From the NCBI RefSeq assembly GCF_010119225.1, contig NZ_WNKF01000011.1, positions 124,001 through 188,000 on the forward strand: DNA of 64,000 bases, read 5' to 3'. Below the pieces are notes generated by a model. The model made no database searches and had not been told where the DNA came from. It saw only the letters and a list, made by a program, of their open reading frames with translations. Position numbers and translations under genes: made by a program. Source of the DNA: Cyclobacterium roseum (GTDB lineage Bacteria > Bacteroidota > Bacteroidia > Cytophagales > Cyclobacteriaceae). Positions 7,763 to 17,200 of this stretch are shown piece after piece (position 1 is the first letter of the stretch; each line of letters starts with the position of its first letter).

Positions 7763-8476
7763 ATGAACAATTTGCGATCTGTCCACCAGCTATCTGAGAA
7801 AATCGATCCAAAGGGTATTTTGATAGCGGTGTCCATCATGTTAATATGGGGCATCTCTTTGATTTTCTTATTAGGCTATTCGGTCGATTTTTCCAATCCG
7901 TTGGTTTATATAGGCATTTTGGTCCAGACGCATTTGTACACCGGGCTTTTTATTACCGCCCATGATGCCATGCATGGGGTCGTTTCTTCCAACAAGAAGC
8001 TTAACCATGCCATTGGTTGGCTCGCCGCCCTGCTGTTCTCCTATAATTTTTACTGGAAACTCTTTCCCAATCACCACAAACATCATCAATATGTTGCTAC
8101 GGAAAATGATCCCGATTATCACTCTTCCAACCGTTTTCTTCCCTGGTACCTGAGTTTTTTGTTCAGCTATGTGAATATCTGGCAGTTCCTTTTGATGGCC
8201 GTTACGTTCAATGTGTTGAAAATTTGGGTTCCTGTTCCCAACCTAATTCTATTCTGGATGCTGCCTGCCATCCTTTCCACCCTGCAGCTGTTTTATTTTG
8301 GGACCTACCTTCCCCATAGAGGAGATCATGCCAATAAACATCATTCGGGTACTTTGCCAGCCAATCATATTTGGGCATTTGTATCCTGTTATTTTTTTGG
8401 ATATCATTACGAACACCATGACTCACCGAATACGCCCTGGTGGCGCCTTTGGAGAACAAAAAATGTTCGTACCTGA
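7763..8476 (+). CDS. crtW: Beta-carotene ketolase (CrtW)
   Basis: A 237-residue membrane di-iron oxygenase of the fatty-acid-desaturase superfamily. All histidine boxes are seen: HDAMH (67-71), HHKHH (104-108), a histidine-rich LPHRGDHANKHH segment, and HYEHH (215-219) followed by the CrtW-like SPNTPWWRL ending. CrtW adds keto groups at C4 of beta-rings, giving echinenone and canthaxanthin. It follows ispH by 31 bases and is the last gene of the operon. Without a crtZ hydroxylase in the window, the product predicted from this cluster alone is canthaxanthin, not astaxanthin. CrtW versus another desaturase-like enzyme is decided by motif order and neighbours. Confidence 0.9.
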   Translation: MNNLRSVHQLSEKIDPKGILIAVSIMLIWGISLIFLLGYSVDFSNPLVYIGILVQTHLYTGLFITAHDAMHGVVSSNKKLNHAIGWLAALLFSYNFYWKLFPNHHKHHQYVATENDPDYHSSNRFLPWYLSFLFSYVNIWQFLLMAVTFNVLKIWVPVPNLILFWMLPAILSTLQLFYFGTYLPHRGDHANKHHSGTLPANHIWAFVSCYFFGYHYEHHDSPNTPWWRLWRTKNVRT

Positions 8477-8539
8477 AAATTTATTCTTTACAACCAAACA
8501 TTTTTTGTTCATTTTGATTATTCTTTAAAACTACCGTTC

Positions 8540-10945
8540 ATGATGAAGCACTTCTCCTTAGCATTCCTTCTATTTTTCGTTTTTCATTCGACGATGGCTC
8601 AGGATGGGGTCATTCAAGGTAAGATTGTTAATCCCATCAATAACGAACCCATTCCTTTTGCCAATGTAATTATTCAGGGCTTGGACCAGGGGGCCGTTTC
8701 CGATGAACAGGGCCAATACCGTATTTCAGGTCTTGAACCAGGCCTGTATAATGTAAAGGCGTCATTTGTAGGCTTCAAATCCCAGACGTTTTATGAGGTT
8801 CAGGTGACGCTGGCCAGACCCGTACAACTTGATTTTGAATTGGAAGAGGATGCATCTAATTTGGACGAAGTGGTAGTTGATTCGGAATTTAGCCGGTCAG
8901 AGGAAACCCCCTTATCTGCAAGAAAGCTTAATTCGAATGAAATCGAGCGCTATCCCGGAGGTAACCGGGATATTAGCAGGGTGATCCAATCCCTACCAGG
9001 TGTGGCCAGCACCGCCAGCTTTAGAAACGACATCATTATTCGCGGCGGAGCTCCCAATGAAAACAAGTTCTTTATCGATGAAATCGAAGTGCCTGTGATC
9101 AATCACTTTGCCACCCAGGGGTCCTCGGGTGGTCCGGTAGGTATCTTAAACGTAAACCTGATCAAAAATGTAGACGTTATCAGTGGCGGTTTTCCAGCCA
9201 ATCGAATGAACGCCCTGAGTTCCTTTTTTGAATTTCAGTTAAAAGATGGGCGAAGGGATAAGATGTTCTCTCAGGTTACGGTAGGAGCCAGCGAACTGAC
9301 CTTTTCCAATGAAGGACCCATTGGGGATAAAACTACTTATATATTTTCTGCCCGTAGGTCCTATTTACAAGGATTGTTTCGGCTTTTGGGACTTCCTTTT
9401 CTGCCTACTTTCAATGATTTTACATTCAAAACCAAAACCAAAATCAATGATAAGACAGAGCTGACGGTGTTGGGAGTGGGTGCGATTGATCAATTTGCCC
9501 TGAATTTTGACGTTCCGGATGGAGAAACCACCGAGGACAGGGAAAACCGGCTGTATCTCTTAGACAACCTTCCCATTTCTACCCAATGGAACTATGCCAC
9601 GGGAGTGAAATTGAAGCGGTTTCGTGATAATGGGTTCTGGACCTTTATTTTAAGCCGAAACATGTTGAATAACCGTTCCTATAAATATGCCCAAAATGAT
9701 GAGTCCCAGCCAGAAAACTTATTATTTGACTACTTGTCTCAGGAGAGCGAAAACAAGTTCCGTGCGGAAAACAGCGTTTTTAAGGACGGTTATACCTTTC
9801 AATATGGTGTTAATTATGAATTCAGCAGGTACCTGATCGAAAACCTTGACCGACAGGTGCTGGTTCAGGACGGGCAGGAGTTGAATATATCCTCTGTTTC
9901 GCTTTTCCATGGCTACGGTGGATTTGCCATGGGAAGTAAGAAATTCTACGATGAACGCCTGCTCGTTAATTTTGGGTTTCGGCTTGATGGAAGTGATTTC
10001 GGTGCGACCGCCAGTAACCCGTTGAATCAATTTAGCCCCAGGTTGTCTGCCAGCTACCAGTTAAAAGACAATCTATTTTGGAATGCCAATGCCGGGATTT
10101 ATTACCAGAAGCCGCCCTACACTGTTTTAGGTTTTCAGAACAACGAGGGGAACTTTGTAAATCAGGACAATGATGTCCGGTTTATCAGGGCTACCCATCT
10201 GATTTCCGGAATAGAATGGAAGTTTCCGGAAAAAAACAGAACCTTTTCCGCTGAGGTATTTTATAAGAAATATGCCAATTATCCCAGCTCCATCCGAAAC
10301 GGTATCGCCCTTGCCAATTTGGGGGCAGATTTTGGAGTGATTGGGAACGAGCCGGTAAGCTCGGATGCGGAAGGCCGTGCTTACGGTCTGGAATTGTTGG
10401 CCCAGCAGCGGCTATACAAGGGGTTTTATGGAATCGCTGCGCTTACCTTGGTTCGTAGCGAGTTTACCAATCCCAACACGGATTACCTTCCCTCCTCCTG
10501 GGACAACCGGTTTATCGTAAGCCTCACCGCGGGCAAACGGTTACCGAAAGATTGGGAAGTAGGAGCTCGCTGGCGCTTTCTGGGAGGAACGCCCTACACC
10601 CCGTACGATTTTCAGGCTTCCTCCCTTCGGTCCAATTGGGATTTATTTAACCGGGGAATTTTTGATTACTCCCGAATCAACGATCAGCGGCTCAACAGCT
10701 TTCACCAATTGGATCTGCGGGTAGATAAAAAATATTTCTTCGATAAGTGGAATCTCAATTGGTATTTTGACGTTCAAAACGCCTACAACTTTCAGGCTGA
10801 GCAGCAGCCAGAATTGATTCCCCAGCGAAATGATCAAAATGAATTGGTCGTGAATCCGGAGGATCCCAGCCGGTACATTCTTCGCGAAGTACCCAATCCT
10901 GCCGGGACAGTATTACCAACTATTGGTCTCATAATAGAATTTTGA
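8540..10945 (+). CDS. TonB-dependent receptor with carboxypeptidase-like N-terminal domain
   Basis: An 801-residue outer-membrane protein. A signal peptide ends around residue 20 (STMAQ). A CarboxypepD_reg-like domain follows (about 22-105, VIQGKIVNPINNEPIPFANV). A plug domain comes next (about 130-230, with RVIQSLPGV and RGGAPNENKFFIDEI), then a beta-barrel ending in an aromatic residue (GLIIEF). Such receptors take up large or scarce ligands using TonB energy. No SusD partner lies beside it, so it need not be a glycan system, and the ligand is unknown. It starts 63 bases after crtW, and a barrel protein of the Omp85 group follows 26 bases after its stop, so those two are probably co-transcribed. 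Confidence 0.88.
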   Translation: MMKHFSLAFLLFFVFHSTMAQDGVIQGKIVNPINNEPIPFANVIIQGLDQGAVSDEQGQYRISGLEPGLYNVKASFVGFKSQTFYEVQVTLARPVQLDFELEEDASNLDEVVVDSEFSRSEETPLSARKLNSNEIERYPGGNRDISRVIQSLPGVASTASFRNDIIIRGGAPNENKFFIDEIEVPVINHFATQGSSGGPVGILNVNLIKNVDVISGGFPANRMNALSSFFEFQLKDGRRDKMFSQVTVGASELTFSNEGPIGDKTTYIFSARRSYLQGLFRLLGLPFLPTFNDFTFKTKTKINDKTELTVLGVGAIDQFALNFDVPDGETTEDRENRLYLLDNLPISTQWNYATGVKLKRFRDNGFWTFILSRNMLNNRSYKYAQNDESQPENLLFDYLSQESENKFRAENSVFKDGYTFQYGVNYEFSRYLIENLDRQVLVQDGQELNISSVSLFHGYGGFAMGSKKFYDERLLVNFGFRLDGSDFGATASNPLNQFSPRLSASYQLKDNLFWNANAGIYYQKPPYTVLGFQNNEGNFVNQDNDVRFIRATHLISGIEWKFPEKNRTFSAEVFYKKYANYPSSIRNGIALANLGADFGVIGNEPVSSDAEGRAYGLELLAQQRLYKGFYGIAALTLVRSEFTNPNTDYLPSSWDNRFIVSLTAGKRLPKDWEVGARWRFLGGTPYTPYDFQASSLRSNWDLFNRGIFDYSRINDQRLNSFHQLDLRVDKKYFFDKWNLNWYFDVQNAYNFQAEQQPELIPQRNDQNELVVNPEDPSRYILREVPNPAGTVLPTIGLIIEF

Positions 10946-10971
10946 CCCGAATGTAGTATCTTCGGGGCCTG

Positions 10972-12123
10972 ATGAAGCGAAGAACTACTTTTTTACTGAT
11001 CCTTCAATTGCTCCTTTGGTGTTCTGCTCCTGCGCAGGAGCAGGGTAAGACCGCCGACTTGGGAGAAGCGGAGTCTTTTGCAGGGAAGCTTTTTGGCTTA
11101 GCTGACCGGACCATAGACTTATTAACGACGGATTCGTGGACCTTCATTCCTGCCCTGACCTACTCGCCTGAAACAAGCTTGGGTGTGGGTGGGAGGGCCC
11201 TGAAAATTTTTCGCACAGGCAAAGACCGCTCCTCAGGATCCACGCGACCTTCATCCCTGCCACTGACTTTTCTATATACGTTCAATCACCAGTTAATTCT
11301 AACAGGTGAGCTGGAGCTATGGTTGGATGAGAACAAGTCCTTTCTGAATGCAAGAATAGAATTTTCTGACTATCCTTTCGAATTTTCAGGTATAGGAAAT
11401 GAGGTCGTACAAGCCGAACCCTATGCCAGCAGGTATTTTTACTTTCACTTATATTACGAGAAGAAAATCGCAAAGGGTCTCTACCTTGGCCCCCGGTATG
11501 AGTTTAGGGGCGATGATCTTTACCAAAAAATTCCCGGGGGGCTGCTGGATTCAGGCGATATTCCGGGCAGTAACGGGCAGCGCTTGTCCGGGCTGGGATT
11601 GGCAGTGAATTTAGATAGGCGGGATAATATTTTCCAACCAACGAAAGGAGTTTACCATCAATTATCCTGGATGAAGTTTCATTCTCTTTTTGGCAGTAAT
11701 TTTGATTTTTCACAGTGGATCTTTGATTTCAGGAAGTATTGGCCGGTTGGGAACGAGCAGATACTGGTTGGGCAGGCAATGGTTAGCGTTTCAGAGGGAG
11801 AGGTGCCCTTCCAGCATTTAGCGATGATGGGGGGAAGTGATTTGATGCGCGGATATTTTGAAGGCAGGTACCGGGACAGACATGCCATGGTCTATCAGGC
11901 CGAGTGGCGTTTTCCGGTTTACCGAAATCTGAGAATGGTTGCCTTTGGAAGTGCCGGACAGGTAGGAAGGAAATTTTCGGATTTCGGACTGAACCACCAC
12001 CTTCGCATGGCGGCTGGTTTTGGATTCAGGTATCGATTAAATAAGGAAGGGCTGCATTTAAGAATTGATTTTGCCTACGGGGATCAGCCAGCCTTTTATT
12101 TTGGACTAAATGAAGTAATCTAG
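10972..12123 (+). CDS. Omp85/BamA-superfamily outer-membrane barrel without POTRA domains
   Basis: A 383-residue protein with a signal peptide (hydrophobic stretch to about residue 20) and a C-terminal bacterial surface antigen (D15) barrel. The segment GGSDLMRGYFEGRYRDR carries the conserved RGY/RGF motif of the inward-folded loop found in Omp85 proteins. The usual family layout has one or more POTRA domains before the barrel; here there is too little sequence for that. It therefore belongs to the short barrel-only group common in Bacteroidota, whose function is not settled (lipid or protein export have been proposed for relatives). It lies 26 bases after the TonB-dependent receptor and ahead of a methyltransferase gene. 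Confidence 0.82.
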   Translation: MKRRTTFLLILQLLLWCSAPAQEQGKTADLGEAESFAGKLFGLADRTIDLLTTDSWTFIPALTYSPETSLGVGGRALKIFRTGKDRSSGSTRPSSLPLTFLYTFNHQLILTGELELWLDENKSFLNARIEFSDYPFEFSGIGNEVVQAEPYASRYFYFHLYYEKKIAKGLYLGPRYEFRGDDLYQKIPGGLLDSGDIPGSNGQRLSGLGLAVNLDRRDNIFQPTKGVYHQLSWMKFHSLFGSNFDFSQWIFDFRKYWPVGNEQILVGQAMVSVSEGEVPFQHLAMMGGSDLMRGYFEGRYRDRHAMVYQAEWRFPVYRNLRMVAFGSAGQVGRKFSDFGLNHHLRMAAGFGFRYRLNKEGLHLRIDFAYGDQPAFYFGLNEVI

Positions 12124-12152
12124 CTAGCAGCGCATTTCTAATTTCAGAACGA

Positions 12153-12773
12153 ATGGAAATAAGAGCATTGAACCAATTGTTAGGCAACATTGATATTTAT
12201 TTGCTTGACCAACTATTAAAAGAACGTTTCAATAAGGAAATGCTTATCCTGGATGCAGGTTGTGGAGAAGGCAGGAATACCCATTATTTTATCCGGTCTG
12301 GCTATCAAATCCTGGGAGTAGATAGTAACCCCATAGCTATTCAGATGGCCAGGGTAACGGCGAAGACCCTGGACCCCACTTTCGATCCCTTACGGTTTTT
12401 GGTGGCTCCGGTAGAGGAGCTTCCATTTCATGGGGGAGCGTTCGACGTACTGATCAGTAGTGCCGTCATGCATTTTGCGGATGATCGGACCCATTTTGAA
12501 GCGATGCTACAGGAGCAAATGCGGGTGCTGAAAAAAGGAGGGCTTTTCTGGTTAAGAACCTGCACGGATGCGGGAGGTTGTTTTTCGTTGGTTTCGGAGA
12601 ATGAAGAACGAAGGCAAGCACTACCGGATGGCACCGAAAGGTTTGTTTTTACTGAAAAATTAATGAAAGAAGCCATGAGAAAATATGCGCTTACCCTTTT
12701 GGAACCGGCAAAATCGGTTCTGGTTCACGGCAAAAGAGCTATGGGGGTTTATCTGTTTCAAAAAGAGAAATAA
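12153..12773 (+). CDS. Class I SAM-dependent methyltransferase
   Basis: A 206-residue Rossmann-fold methyltransferase. Motif I is LDAGCGEGRN (about residues 33-42), the acidic residue that holds the ribose is in GVDSNP, and motif IV-like FDVLISSAVMHF follows near 100. No signal peptide or membrane segment is seen, so it acts in the cytoplasm. The substrate cannot be told from sequence; small-molecule methyltransferases and relatives of tellurite-resistance TehB share this layout. It ends 11 bases before a TRIC-type channel gene and probably shares its transcript. Confidence 0.85.
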   Translation: MEIRALNQLLGNIDIYLLDQLLKERFNKEMLILDAGCGEGRNTHYFIRSGYQILGVDSNPIAIQMARVTAKTLDPTFDPLRFLVAPVEELPFHGGAFDVLISSAVMHFADDRTHFEAMLQEQMRVLKKGGLFWLRTCTDAGGCFSLVSENEERRQALPDGTERFVFTEKLMKEAMRKYALTLLEPAKSVLVHGKRAMGVYLFQKEK

Positions 12774-12784
12774 AAAATACGGCA

Positions 12785-13408
12785 ATGTTTGGGACTGCGA
12801 TACCATTGGATTTACAGTATGCCTTGGAATTGATAGGGACATATTTTTTTGCCATATCAGGGGCATTGGCGATTCAAAACCGGGAACATGACTTATTTGG
12901 GGCAGGGTTTACAGGTTTTATTACAGCCATTGGAGGGGGAAGTTTGCGGGATATTATTTTGGGTGCGTATCCCTTGGTATGGATTGGCAATGTTAATTTT
13001 CTGTATGCCATCTTTGCAGGATTGATTACCACCTTTGTTTTTTTTCCTCTGGTAGCCCGATTGCGAAAGACCTTGTTCTTGTTTGATACCCTTGGCATTG
13101 CTTTTTTTACGATATTAGGTGTGGAGAAAACCCTGGCCCTTGGCTTTCGGCCAGAGGTGGCTGCCATCATGGGCATGTTTAGTGCCGTCATGGGAGGGGT
13201 GATCCGGGATACGCTTACCAACGAAATTCCCATATTGTTCCGGAAGGAGGTATACGCTTCGGCCTGTCTTAGCGGCGCAGTGGTTTACCTTGTTCTGAAT
13301 TATTACGGCCTGGAACGTAATATTAACCTATTGGTGTCCATTTCGCTAATCATCCTGATACGCCTGGTAGCCGTTCGATTTAAATTAAGTTTGCCTACCC
13401 TAAAGTAG
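12785..13408 (+). CDS. Trimeric intracellular cation channel (TRIC/UPF0126) family membrane protein
   Basis: A 207-residue membrane protein with about seven hydrophobic segments arranged as two related halves. Each half has the glycine-rich kinked-helix motif of the family: AIGGGSLRDIILG in the first and AVMGGVIRDTLTNEIP in the second. Bacterial members form trimers that conduct monovalent cations; the physiological role is poorly known. It follows the methyltransferase by 11 bases and precedes nagB by 93 bases. Confidence 0.9.
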   Translation: MFGTAIPLDLQYALELIGTYFFAISGALAIQNREHDLFGAGFTGFITAIGGGSLRDIILGAYPLVWIGNVNFLYAIFAGLITTFVFFPLVARLRKTLFLFDTLGIAFFTILGVEKTLALGFRPEVAAIMGMFSAVMGGVIRDTLTNEIPILFRKEVYASACLSGAVVYLVLNYYGLERNINLLVSISLIILIRLVAVRFKLSLPTLK

Positions 13409-13501
13409 CTGAATTTTCAAGATCCGATTTAAGGGATGGTATTTTGGCAGCGAATCAGGTATATCTAAAAATAAATTTACACTAATCATTCTTTTTTATT
13501 C

Positions 13502-14224
13502 ATGCAAATTCAAATATTTCAAAGCAGAGAAGCGCTACACCGGGCGGTTGCCGACAGGTTTATTTCCGCGGTTAAGGCTAACCCCAAAATGGTGCTTGGT
13601 TTGTCTACGGGAAGTTCGCCCCTGGATACCTACGCGAACCTGGTTCGGGACCATCAACAAAATGGTACGGACTACAGTAAAATCCACACCTTCAATCTGG
13701 ATGAATACGTGGGATTGAAAGGAAGCCACCCGCAGAGCTACCGATACTTTATGAACGCCCACCTGTTCCATCATCTCAATATCCCGATGCCACAGACGCA
13801 TGTACCAGCAGGAGTCGGAGATTTGGAAGCGGAATGCGAACGGTACGAAAAAGAGATTCAGGAATGCGGAGGCATTGACCTACAGTTACTCGGATTGGGC
13901 ACCAACGGTCATATTGGATTTAATGAGCCCGGCACTTCCTTCGACTCCAGGACCCATGTCGTCAACCTACTAGAAGAAACGATCGATGCAAACGCGCGAT
14001 TTTTTTCAGGAAAGGAAGAAGTTCCCACCAAAGCTGTTACGATGGGCATACAGACCATCATGGAAGCCCGTCAGATTGCGCTGCTGGCCTATGGTAGCAA
14101 GAAGGCCGCTCCGATTCGAGATGCCGTAAACGGACCCATTACGGAATCGATGCCCGCTTCCCTCCTTCAAAACCATGCGGATGTCACACTTTATCTGGAC
14201 GAGGAAGCTGCCGCTCTATTGTAG
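13502..14224 (+). CDS. nagB: Glucosamine-6-phosphate deaminase (NagB)
   Basis: A 240-residue aldose-ketose isomerase/deaminase that turns glucosamine-6-phosphate into fructose-6-phosphate and ammonia, the entry of amino sugars into glycolysis. The phosphate loop is LGLSTGSSP (32-40), the base D67 lies in FNLDEYVGL, and the ring-opening site is GTNGHIGFNEPG with H137 and E142. The residue before this histidine motif is Asn, as in Gram-positive NagB, not Asp as in E. coli. No nagA is adjacent. The chitinase gene at 51 kb suggests amino-sugar use by the organism, though the two are far apart. The last 41 bases overlap the 3' end of the histidine kinase gene on the other strand. Confidence 0.95.
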   Translation: MQIQIFQSREALHRAVADRFISAVKANPKMVLGLSTGSSPLDTYANLVRDHQQNGTDYSKIHTFNLDEYVGLKGSHPQSYRYFMNAHLFHHLNIPMPQTHVPAGVGDLEAECERYEKEIQECGGIDLQLLGLGTNGHIGFNEPGTSFDSRTHVVNLLEETIDANARFFSGKEEVPTKAVTMGIQTIMEARQIALLAYGSKKAAPIRDAVNGPITESMPASLLQNHADVTLYLDEEAAALL

Positions 14225-17200
14225 CCTCTCTGGGGAAGGGTTCCTGGGAAGAAAAGGTATTTTTGGTTTTACCCATGATCAGGTTCCGAAGGTATACTTT
14301 GAAGATGGTGCCCTTTCCCACCTTACTTTCGATTTCTATTTTACCGTCATTGACGCGAATCTGCTCCCTTACCAGATAGAGTCCCAGGCCTTTGCCTTCC
14401 ACGTGGTTATGAAACCGCTGGTAGAGACCAAATATGCGATCCCCATACCTTTTTAGGTCTAGTCCTATCCCGTTATCTTCAAAGTGAATTATACAATAAT
14501 CCTTTTCTTTATAGGTGCGAATGTATACTTCAGGAGTTCGGTCTGGATGTTTGTATTTGACCGCATTGGTCATGAAATTCATGAAGAAATTTTCCAGATG
14601 AGCGTACACATAGTTCATTTCTTCCAAGGCTGAAAAATCCTTGTGAATTTTTATCCCCGACTCCTTCAATTGATTGAACAGGCTTTTTTCCACATTGTAA
14701 AGAAGTAGCTTGAAATCGATCCGCTCTACCTTTGGAATCTTTTGTTTTTTAATGGATACGACCTCTATCAGATCCTGAAGCGTTGCATCCAGTAGGTTGG
14801 TGGAGATTTTTAAGTTTTCCATCACCTCCTTATTTTCAGGGTCTGCTGGATTTTCCTCATTAAACAGGTCTATCAATAGGGAAATATTGACAATGGGTGC
14901 TCTCAAATTATGGGAGACAATATAAGCAAAGCGCAGCAGTTCTTCGTTGTGCGATTTTAAATCCCTAATTAATTTTTCGCGCTCGGATTCCAGCTTTTTA
15001 GCCTTGGTAATATTTTGTTTGACCAGTAAAATCCGATCAATTTTTCCCGCATCATTTGTCAGGGGAACACCACTTTTTAAGAATCGCTGTTGTTGTGCTT
15101 GGGTTTCATAGAAAACCCGTTGCCCCTGCAGGATTTTATTCAGGTTTTTCTTGGTGATGGCAAGGTTTTCTCCCGAATACTGGTCCAGATGGGAGGTGCC
15201 AACGAGTGACTTGGGGTCTTTTCCAGCAAGCCGGTATTCTTCCCCATCAGTAAAAATATAGTTGAAGGATTTGTCCAGTACATCTACGGTTCCGCCGGGG
15301 AAATTTTCTGCGATGCTTCGGTACAATTGCTCGGAAGCAATCAGTCTTTTCTCAGAAACGGTACGGTCAGTGATGTCATCGACAAAGACGACGTAGGAGA
15401 CCCGGTTTCTTTTTCCATAGCGAATGCGCGTAAAAGAAATTTTAAGTTCTTTATAATCCTCCGGTCCGTTGGGAAGTAAAAAGTAGGCCGTATTATTTTT
15501 TGACTGGGAAAACTGCGTAATAACCTCCCGAAGATTTTGTTTAGTGCCATTGTTAATTAATACCGTTTCCAACAGTTTATCTTTTCTCTTTAGGTTGAAA
15601 ACGGGTAAGGTTTTGTTATTTATCAGGGTGATTTCAAACTGGTGATTTACAGCAAAAATAGCATAGGCTGTTCCATTTAGAATGGCATCGTGCATGAAAT
15701 TGGTCTCCTGAAGGGGGGATTCAAAGCGGAATCGATGCAATTCTTTCCCTATCCAGTCAGCTAAGATCCGAAATAATTCCTGGTACAGAGAGCGATTTTG
15801 AAGGGGTTCCTGGTGAAGAAAACAAAGGGCACCAATTTTAAGGTTTTCTTTGTCAAGCAAGTCCAGGCGAATTAATGAGGCAATTTGGTGTTTTCTAAAA
15901 AATGGATGCGGTTCTAAAGAACTTCTATCCTCAGCGGAAAGCATCAAAAAATCCCTTTTCTTGGCGGGTGCAGGAAGATCCTGGTTTAGAAATTTTCGCC
16001 ATTTTTCTGAAGATCCTGAGGTCAGTTTGCCAGCAATGGCCAGGGAAACCATCTCCAGGGATTGATTGTCGGGGTCAGTATTGGCAATCATGCAATAGGT
16101 AAATCCCAGCCTTTTATGGAGCAAGAGGACAATTTGATCAAAAAGCGCTTTTCCGCTAAATAAATTTGATATCTCGGAAACCTCCTTGAGGGTCTTTTGA
16201 ATAAATTCCTTTTCGCTGAGATTCTGGATAATCCCTTCTTTTTCCAGTAGGTTTTTTTTGGCCTTGTTTATTTCTGATACATCCCTGAGAATCCCTACCA
16301 GGACGGTTTTTTGGGAAGGAATATCGTAAAATACTTTCAAGCTATTTTTTAGATGAAGGAATTTTCCTTTGTTATTTTTGACCCGGTAGGTGAGGGTGTA
16401 GGAATCCAACTCATACCTTTCAGAAAAAAACAAGTCTTGGACCTTACCCCGGTCCTTGGGATGCACCATTTCCAGCCAGTCCCATACGGAATATTTTTTG
16501 AACTGGGTTTCTTCATATCCGAGTAATTCAGTGATGGCTCCGGACCAGATCATTTCCTTGTCTTCCCTGAGGTACTCAAAATACAGGATATCTAAAAAAC
16601 TGTGCGGGATATAATTGGGTTTATCTTCAATTAGATTGGGGAATTCCGGACGATTGGTTTGCTTCTTTATAGCCAGTAGCTGGTACCCATTTTTTAATGG
16701 AATGCTATGCATTTTAAGCACATCTAAATCTAAAACCGTTCCCACTAAATTTCCCTTACAGAGCTTGCTTAATTTGTCCTTGTCCGAAAGCCGGTACTTA
16801 TCGTGAAGGTGCTGACAGAATTCTTCCATATCCTTTGGTACAAAACCAGAAGGATTGGAAATATCGGCTAGAATTGTTTTCGATAAGGGATGAACAATCC
16901 AGGAAGACTGGGTTTCGGCGGGTCTGCTGGGTACGATCATCGCATTGACCAGATAGCTATTTTCTTCCTGTGCCATGGTAAAGCCTTCGATCGTTACCCA
17001 GGTAAATTTATTATGTCCTACAAAAAAGGGTACCTCCAGGATTTCGGCCTTGCCCAGGAAATCAAATAGTTTTTCAAAAACCGGAGATTCGATCGTAGGG
17101 AAAATCTCATCAAAAAATTCGGTCCTGTAAAACTTTGATCGCTCATTAAAAATCCCAAAAAAGTTTTTGGAAACATAGAGAATCTCAAAAACCCCGTGAT

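Noticed and set aside
12874-13233. A 119-residue minus-strand frame within the TRIC gene
   Set aside because: It is antisense to a protein with clear family motifs and is rich in Arg, Lys and Pro as expected of a reverse reading.
13443-13479. nagB promoter from TTTG and TAAATTTA
   Set aside because: The spacer of 25 bases is longer than the usual range and the -7 element has a mismatch.
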